A stretch of DNA of 64,000 bases from Paenibacillus sp. Root444D2 (GTDB lineage Bacteria; Bacillota; Bacilli; Paenibacillales; NBRC-103111), in assembly GCF_001426375.1 (NCBI RefSeq), contig NZ_LMEO01000045.1:1020609-1084608 (forward strand), in the 5' to 3' direction. Shown piece after piece: positions 58,423 to 64,000 of this stretch; within the stretch, counting starts at the first letter, position 1, and every line of letters begins with the position of its first letter. The notes beneath the pieces were generated by a model that had not been told where the DNA came from, did not search any database, and saw only the letters and a program-made list of their open reading frames with translations. A program made the position numbers and the translations under genes.

Positions 58423-59501
58423 TTAATTCCAATTGCGATCACCCTTTGCATGCGCGGCCCAGGAAATTGCCGCATCCATCGCAGGCAAAATCTGATCGAG
58501 CTTCTTTCCGCCGGTAAAGTAGTCTAAGATATCATTAGTTGTATCATCAATATCATATATTTTGAGATTGGCCCAATAGCTTTCGGTATTGCCAGTATCG
58601 AGAAAGTGTTTGAGGTCCTCCTGCGCCGGAAGAAGCGCAGACGTTACACCCTTCTGGTAAGGGATGCCGCCTTGTGCGTTAAAGAATTTCCGCTGCGTCG
58701 TCTGCGATGTGAAATAATCGATAAAACTCTTCAAAAGCTCTTTATCTTGAAATTGATCGGTGACGGACAAGGAAAAAGGCACGAATAGACTGATCTTGCC
58801 ATTACCGTCGAAAGGCACTCGGAAAGCTCCGATATCGCTCGCCTGATCCGAGAACTTGCGTTTGATCTCATCCATAATCCATGTGCAGTTAACCGTCATC
58901 GCAGCCGTCCCTTCGACAATGGCCCTTTGAGAACCATCATAAGTATCGGAAAGATACGTCTTCTGAATGTACCCCCTGTCCAGCAGTTCTTTATGCTTCT
59001 CTATAGCAAACTTATAGCCCGAGAAATCCACGTAATGTGCTTTGTTGGTATTGATATCGGTAAAAATGTCACTCAGCGGCCGCTTTTCGGTCAGCCAGCC
59101 CTCATGGTCAAAAATGTTGACCGTCCACGTATCTTTAGCAGGCAAATAGCCTGAAAATGCTGCAGACCGCCAAGATTTGCTTTCGACCAGCTTACGCCAT
59201 AGGTGGCGATCAGCATTGGCAGCTCACTCGCCGCAGCGCGCGCCCTGTATAGATTCTCGCCTTTCTTGTCGCCTGTGATTGTTTCTATATGAAGTTTAAA
59301 CCCCAGCTTTTCTGCTTGTTCGTTGATATCTTGTTCAATGGCTTGCATACCTTGCTTGTACCAGTCCGTAAACATCAGCATGCTGATTTCTTTTACATCG
59401 GCTGAACTTCCGCTTGCATCACTGTTGCCGAATAGAGCTTTGTTAGCGTTTTCTTTACATGCGGTAAGCAGCAAACACACGATCGAAACAAGTAAGAACA
59501 T
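58423..59501 (-). pseudogene. Duplicate carbohydrate-binding lipoprotein with internal deletion
   Basis: A paralogue of the 56.9-58.3 kb protein. N-terminal part from 59501: MFLLVSIVCLLLTACKEN, ISMLMFTDWYKQGMQAIEQD and ANLGGLQHFQ. It then changes frame and resumes at LPAKDTWTVNIFDHEGWLTE, running in good homology to the end at 58423. Compared with the intact copy some 85 residues are missing, including the GKVYGIPFDS region. The deletion also breaks the frame, so no full product is possible. Confidence 0.85.
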
Positions 59502-59530
59502 CCTCTGTACCGCTTTCTTCTTTCCGCCCC

Positions 59531-61147
59531 CTAAGCGTCATGCCTTAGAAATTCTTTTGGCGTCATGCCGGTTTTCTTTTTGAAAACTTGAAGAAAATAA
59601 GTATATGAATTAAAACCGCATTGCTGGGATACTTGTTTCAGATCCATCTTCCCTTCGGCAAGCAGCAGCTTCGCCTTGTTTACCCGTAAATCGCTGATAA
59701 ACTCAGTCAGACTGATGCCCATTTCTTCCTTGAACTGCGAGCTCAAATAATTATTGCTGATGGCAATCGCACTCGCAACGTCGGAAAGTGAAATGTCCTC
59801 ACAATAATGGTGATTGATGTAATGGACGGCTTGTTGGATGGAAATCGACAAGTTTTCGTTTTTCTTGCATGCCAGCATCGTTAACAGCCGATCAAACACG
59901 GTACAAATCCAGGCTTTGATTTCATTCAAGGTTTCCAGCCGGGCCAAAACCTCGTGCGGAACCTCGCCCTGATCGTAAAGTTCAGCCATGTCCAAGTGAT
60001 ATTCTTTGCAAAGGCGGTTAATGGTGCTAATCAATTCGCTGAACACCATTTTTGCCCTCACCGGACTTGCCATATTCCCTTTTATTTGGGAAAAGATGCG
60101 TTCCAGAATTTCCGATACGTCATCACGATTGAGCGATTTCACGCTTGCAATCAGTCTCAGTTCATCGTTAGGATCGAGACTGAGCATAGGACTGGTGTTG
60201 AATTTAGCTGCTCCGCCTCGAACGACACTGCTCTTTCCCAGATAAAATTTTTCCCGCAGCGCTTCGACGGCCTGCTCGTAACTTTTTCCCACCTCAAGGA
60301 TGGAGACGCACGGCTTCCCTATGGCAAAGCTTGCCGAAACCTTGACGAATTTCTTGAGACAGACACTGGAACGGTCAATGATTCCCTGTATGAATTGATC
60401 GATAAATGCCTTACTCTTCGTGTTGGTAAAAGAAAGCAGCAGAATGAATTTTCCGTTGCCTAAATGACTAATAATCCCTTTATCGTATTCCTGCAATATT
60501 TCTTCCACAATGTTCGTAATCGCAAACTGAAGAATCGATTCCTCCTTCAATCCCCTGCTGGCGACAATTTCTTGGAAGCCGTCGATTTCCATCACTACAG
60601 GCTGCACGTGCTTGGTATCCAATCTCATCTGCAGAAGACGCAGGTGTTCCTCCGCTTCTTCCGATTTGACGTATCCGCTTAACAACTGGATCACAAACTT
60701 TTCTCTTAACGCATGCAGTTGGTCTGCACGTGGACGGATTTGGCCCGGCTCCCGCAGCTTGCTTCGAGCCTCGATGACTTGCGCCTTCGCCCGATCCAGC
60801 GTTTCCAGCAGCATCGAGGCGTTCAGACGATGCTTTAATAAGTAATCAACAGCGCCATTTCGCAAAGCTCCGCGTACCAATTCAAACTCATCATAGTTGC
60901 TTAGCATAATGATTGGAATATCGGGATATCGCCGATTTTTCTCGCTGGATAACGCCACCCCATCCATTTCGGGCATCCGAATATCCGAGATCACGATATC
61001 TACGGCGCCTTCTTCCAAGAATTGAAGTGCTTCTCTCCCGTTCGACGCTTCCCCGGCAAGCGTGTATCCATGCTCCTCCCATTTCACCAACAGTTTCAAG
61101 TGGGTTCTTGATAAAAGCTCATCATCTACGAGCAGCACGCTATACAA
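59531..61147 (-). CDS. AraC-type response regulator (YesN-like)
   Basis: About 538 residues. Receiver domain at the N-terminus (VLLVDDELLSRTHLKLLV, phospho-Asp in VDIVISDIRMPEMDG, Lys in VDYLLKHRL). A middle GGDEF-like region (about 160-380) is usual for the group. The C-terminal AraC/XylS HTH reads YCEDISLSDVASAIAISNNY and LRVNKAKLLLAEGKMDLKQV then SQQCGFNSYTYFLQVFKKKT. The start is TTG 61147, after GAGGAGAG; it overlaps the kinase gene end. Expected to activate the importer and beta-helix genes in response to the kinase. Confidence 0.9.
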   Translation of the reverse strand: MYSVLLVDDELLSRTHLKLLVKWEEHGYTLAGEASNGREALQFLEEGAVDIVISDIRMPEMDGVALSSEKNRRYPDIPIIMLSNYDEFELVRGALRNGAVDYLLKHRLNASMLLETLDRAKAQVIEARSKLREPGQIRPRADQLHALREKFVIQLLSGYVKSEEAEEHLRLLQMRLDTKHVQPVVMEIDGFQEIVASRGLKEESILQFAITNIVEEILQEYDKGIISHLGNGKFILLLSFTNTKSKAFIDQFIQGIIDRSSVCLKKFVKVSASFAIGKPCVSILEVGKSYEQAVEALREKFYLGKSSVVRGGAAKFNTSPMLSLDPNDELRLIASVKSLNRDDVSEILERIFSQIKGNMASPVRAKMVFSELISTINRLCKEYHLDMAELYDQGEVPHEVLARLETLNEIKAWICTVFDRLLTMLACKKNENLSISIQQAVHYINHHYCEDISLSDVASAIAISNNYLSSQFKEEMGISLTEFISDLRVNKAKLLLAEGKMDLKQVSQQCGFNSYTYFLQVFKKKTGMTPKEFLRHDA

Positions 61148-62903
61148 TGACTGCACTCTCCTCAGTGGAAATAATGGGAATGGCGATCTCCACGATCGTA
61201 AATAGGTTAATCTCGCTTGATATGGTAACACCATAAGGTTCGCCGTAGGAAATCGCAAGCCTAGATGCCACGTTGCGAATGCCCAGTCCTCCTTGACGGC
61301 CCGCGAGCACATCATCTATTTGTTCTTGAGACATACCTATACCATCATCCTGGATTTTGAAAACAATCGTATCTTCATGGCGATACCCCTTGATCAGAAT
61401 GAACCCGGGGCCTTTCTTCTTCCCGATGCCGTGAATCAAACTGTTTTCCACAAAGGGCTGGAGCACCAACTTGGGAATGAGATGCGAGAGAATATCATCG
61501 CTGATCATGAATCGATACGTAAACTTGTTGGAGTATTTATATTCCTGAATATTTAAGTAGCTTTGCAAGAACTCCATTTCTTCTTCGACCGTGTTATAAA
61601 GTTTCTCCTGCATGTTAATGTGCATAATTCGAGACAAGGATTCCGCTACGTCATGGATGTTATCGGCGCCATGATAAACCGATAAAAACTTGATTGTATT
61701 TAGAGTGTTGTACAGAAAGTGCGGGTTGATTTGGGCTTGCAGTGCACGAATCTCGGCTTTCCGTTTCTCTTGTTCACGAAGCTTGATGTTCGTAATGAGC
61801 TCTTGAATCCGCTCAACCATCAAGTTAAACTGTCTGGACAATTGACCAATTTCATCGCTGGAGTTCGTATCCAGACGGACAAGCAATTGATTCCCGTCAA
61901 ACATTTTGATGGCTCTGCTGAGACGCAGAATCGGCTTCGTCAAGACGGAGGTCACGACGATGGAAATACCTGCAGCGACAATGCAAAATAACAGGGAAAG
62001 AAGCAGTGAAGTGTTCCGAGTCTGGCTAAACTGGTTAAGCAGCGTTTGTTTGGGAATGACGCCCACGATTAACCAGTCCGTAGTCGGCATGTAGCGGTAT
62101 ACAATAAACATATCTTTTCCGTTAATCTTCTTATAATAGTTTCCTTCATTACTTTTCATGTCTGGGGTTAACTGCGCAAATTGCTTGGAGGTGATCCCGC
62201 TATCAAGCGAATTATAGACTGTCTCGCCGGAACCGCGTACCGCTACGAGCATGTTAACATCGTGCATATTGCTGGAGAAAATATCGCGAAGCAGATCACT
62301 CCTGACATCGGCAATCACAATGCCCAATACCAGATTCTGATCCCGGACTGACCGTGCAATGGACATAACCCTATCGTCTCTGAACGAAGTGACATAAGGC
62401 TGAGAAGAATTATAATGCGGCTGAATAAATGCGATTTCTCCGGACGGATTTACGATTTTTGAAAACCAACTCTGCTTCTTCAGATAGTCAAAAGAGATCG
62501 TATTTCCATTTGAATACGTTTGTCCATCCAATCCTGCAATCATAAGGTCATTTAGATAATGCTTGTAGACAAACATGTTTCCTAAATACTGCGATGCTTC
62601 GCGAGTCTTCTGCAGATATTGGTATCCATCCAGACCTTTGTTGTTTGCTAAGAGATCGACCACGTATTTATCACTGCTCGCAATACTGACAAGCGCGTAA
62701 ATATCCTTTAAAGCTACCGTCAAGCTATCCCCTGACATCTTAAGCATATCGCTAATATAGTTATTGGCTGAATGCTCCACTTCATTTTCCGTTCGCGTGT
62801 CCCAAAAGAAGATAATCGCCGTACTTAAGACAAAAGTCAAGATCAGATTCACAAAGACAAACTTATATCTTATGCTATTATATTTTTCGAATTCCCTTTT
62901 CAT
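61140..62903 (-). CDS. Sensor histidine kinase (YesM-like)
   Basis: About 587 residues. Helix 1 near residues 12-32, an extracellular Cache-like sensor (about 33-295), helix 2 (SLLLSLLFCIVAAGISIVVT), HAMP (KMFDGNQLLVRLDTNSSDEI), and the YesM-type kinase domain with catalytic His in INPHFLYNTLNTIKFL. The ATP site reads LVLQPFVENSLIHGIGKK and GIGMSQEQIDDVL. ATG 62903 follows GGAGGAGG. Ligand probably an oligosaccharide or its binding protein. Confidence 0.92.
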   Translation of the reverse strand: MKREFEKYNSIRYKFVFVNLILTFVLSTAIIFFWDTRTENEVEHSANNYISDMLKMSGDSLTVALKDIYALVSIASSDKYVVDLLANNKGLDGYQYLQKTREASQYLGNMFVYKHYLNDLMIAGLDGQTYSNGNTISFDYLKKQSWFSKIVNPSGEIAFIQPHYNSSQPYVTSFRDDRVMSIARSVRDQNLVLGIVIADVRSDLLRDIFSSNMHDVNMLVAVRGSGETVYNSLDSGITSKQFAQLTPDMKSNEGNYYKKINGKDMFIVYRYMPTTDWLIVGVIPKQTLLNQFSQTRNTSLLLSLLFCIVAAGISIVVTSVLTKPILRLSRAIKMFDGNQLLVRLDTNSSDEIGQLSRQFNLMVERIQELITNIKLREQEKRKAEIRALQAQINPHFLYNTLNTIKFLSVYHGADNIHDVAESLSRIMHINMQEKLYNTVEEEMEFLQSYLNIQEYKYSNKFTYRFMISDDILSHLIPKLVLQPFVENSLIHGIGKKKGPGFILIKGYRHEDTIVFKIQDDGIGMSQEQIDDVLAGRQGGLGIRNVASRLAISYGEPYGVTISSEINLFTIVEIAIPIISTEESAVIV

Positions 62904-63031
62904 CCTCCTCCCTCCTCTTGAAAGACAACCTCGGGAGTGTAAGCAGACATAAAAAGAATAAGTGCAAGCATGAGGGGAAATTTTGTCCACCGTTTGTTCA
63001 AGATGTATTCAGCTCCTTAGCCGTGCTGCTA

Positions 63032-63133
63032 TACTGCTAACGGACAACAATTAACGTTTCCATTGATGAATATAACGAGGATTTGCGCGGAATTCTTCAC
63101 ATGGAAGCGGTAACAAGTTGTCCGTTAGCAGTA
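63032..63133. mobile_element. 102-bp MITE-like inverted-repeat element
   Basis: A perfect 17-bp terminal inverted repeat (TACTGCTAACGGACAAC at 63032 and its complement ending at 63133) encloses 68 bases that continue to pair weakly for about 12 more. If the ends are taken as CTGCTAACGG, both sides are flanked by TA, which suits a TA-targeting element. No coding capacity. It lies upstream of the kinase gene and could also form a stable hairpin in RNA. Confidence 0.65.
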
Positions 63134-63250
63134 CAGTTAAGTACATAGAAAGGACAAAGTTCCTTTCACTTACATATATAAAGAATTATCCGTTATAACG
63201 CATACCCTTCCAACCAATATTATTCGACATAATGTTACAATACCCTTTTG

Positions 63251-64000
63251 GGTTGTGGTGCAAAGCTCTAATTCATGATAATATCATTGAAATTAAGTCA
63301 TGAGAGTGGGACATTTACTTTGGAAACGGGATTAGATTTATTTAAGTGGAAGCAGTATGAATCGGAGGTTATCTTGCTAACAGTAAGATGGTATTTGAAG
63401 TATAGTCTAAGTTATCGTGATTTAGTAGAAATGATGGAAGAACGGGGCTTACATATCGCTCATACAACGATCATGCGATGGGTTCATCAGTTTGGGCCGG
63501 AACTAGACAAGCGAATTCGTCTCTATTTAAAGCCGACTAATGATTCCTTTCGGACGGATGAGACCTACATTAAAGTCAATGGACAATGGAAATATCTTTA
63601 CAGAGCGTTGGATTCAAACGGCAATACGATTGATTTCATGTTGTCTGAAAATCGAGATGCTCCTGCGGCCAAACGATTTTTCAAGAAGGTGTTGATTTCA
63701 CCACACAATCAATCGCCACGCGTGATCACTGTCGATAAAAACCCAGCGTAACCTGCCGCAGTCCAGCAATTGAAGGACGAGAAAGTTATGAATCAAGAAA
63801 CGTTACTCCGACAACAGAAATATCTCAACAATATTATTGAACAAGATCACCGATTCATAAAGAAAATCATAAAACCAATGTTGGGATTCAAGTCTTTCAA
63901 AACTGCCGAAAAAACTATCGCGGGAATCGAAGTCATGCACATGATAAGGAAAGGACAGGTCGAATGCAATCATTCGTCTGTCCTCTCTGCAGTTGAATTA
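63251..64000 (+). mobile_element. IS6-family insertion sequence, right end outside the window
   Basis: GGTTGTGGTGCAAAGCT at 63251-63267 looks like the left terminal inverted repeat of IS6/IS240-like elements and lies just before the transposase frame. The other end is beyond the window. Confidence 0.75.
63275..64000 (+). pseudogene. IS6-family transposase with in-frame stop
   Basis: WKQYESEVILLTVRWYLKYS then LSYRDLVEMMEERGLHIAHT give the HTH region. The DDE catalytic core is visible: Asp in SFRTDETYIKVNGQWKYLYR, Asp in VITVDKNPA and Glu in NNIIEQDHRFIKKIIKPM. A TAA follows DKNPA, where tyrosine (TAC/TAT) is expected. The frame is then open to the window edge (LGFKSFKTAEKTIAGIEVMH). The element is therefore probably not autonomous. 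Confidence 0.85.

Noticed and set aside
1..64000. CRISPR arrays, tRNA or rRNA genes, prophage
   Set aside because: No regularly spaced repeats with unique spacers, no cloverleaf-like gene and no phage structural or lysis gene could be recognised on either strand.

Overview
The window looks like a chromosomal accessory region of a soil Firmicute of the Paenibacillus type. The reasons are Bacillales-style promoters and GGAGG ribosome-binding sites, a fragment of the sporulation sigma factor K gene, a YesM/YesN-type two-component pair beside a sugar ABC importer, and tetraspecific Firmicute lipoprotein signals. No rRNA, tRNA, CRISPR array or prophage was seen.

Left two thirds (1-48 kb) is a dense sulfur- and amine-scavenging island. 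(a) 1-2.8 kb: a cut-off flavin monooxygenase gene diverging from a MetNIQ-type importer. (b) 2.8-3.6 kb: two decayed genes. (c) 15.1-3.6 kb, minus strand: a twelve-gene operon with a luciferase-like (LLM) monooxygenase, a rhodanese, a thioredoxin-like protein, a cysteine synthase relative, a D-cysteine desulfhydrase relative, an argininosuccinate-lyase-family enzyme, an amidohydrolase and a sugar-type ABC importer. (d) 15.4-19.7 kb: an unknown 472-residue protein, an HxlR regulator and a cystine-type ABC importer. (e) 34-20 kb, minus strand: what appears to be a complete ergothioneine uptake and breakdown set. It comprises an OpuC/EgtUV-like importer, a HutH-like lyase that lacks the MIO serine (ergothionase), a HutU-like hydratase lacking the usual cysteine (thiourocanate hydratase), a DUF917/S-Me-THD desulfurase, a hydantoinase, a carbamoylase and an IclR regulator. 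(f) 47.5-38.7 kb, minus strand: a B. subtilis ytmI-like operon for salvage of S-modified cysteines, with three damaged genes. An Rrf2 regulator follows at 48 kb.

48-50.3 kb is a scrap yard: transposon-end-like repeats, a truncated ABC ATPase, the 3' part of sigK and an SDR fragment. The ABC and SDR relics are also represented at 2.8-3.5 kb.

50.3-63 kb, minus strand, is a polysaccharide-use locus. It holds a sensor kinase and AraC-type response regulator, a duplicated sugar-binding lipoprotein (one copy broken), two permeases, a secreted beta-helix enzyme with three repeated C-terminal domains, a foldase-like protein and an SGNH esterase. The window ends inside an IS6-family element.

Across the sulfur operons two non-coding signals recur. 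One is an operator-like motif around TAATCGGAATTAA. The other is a compact leader or intergenic RNA element, a 4-bp hairpin abutting an intrinsic terminator. Together they suggest one sulfur-responsive regulon using both DNA-binding and attenuation control.
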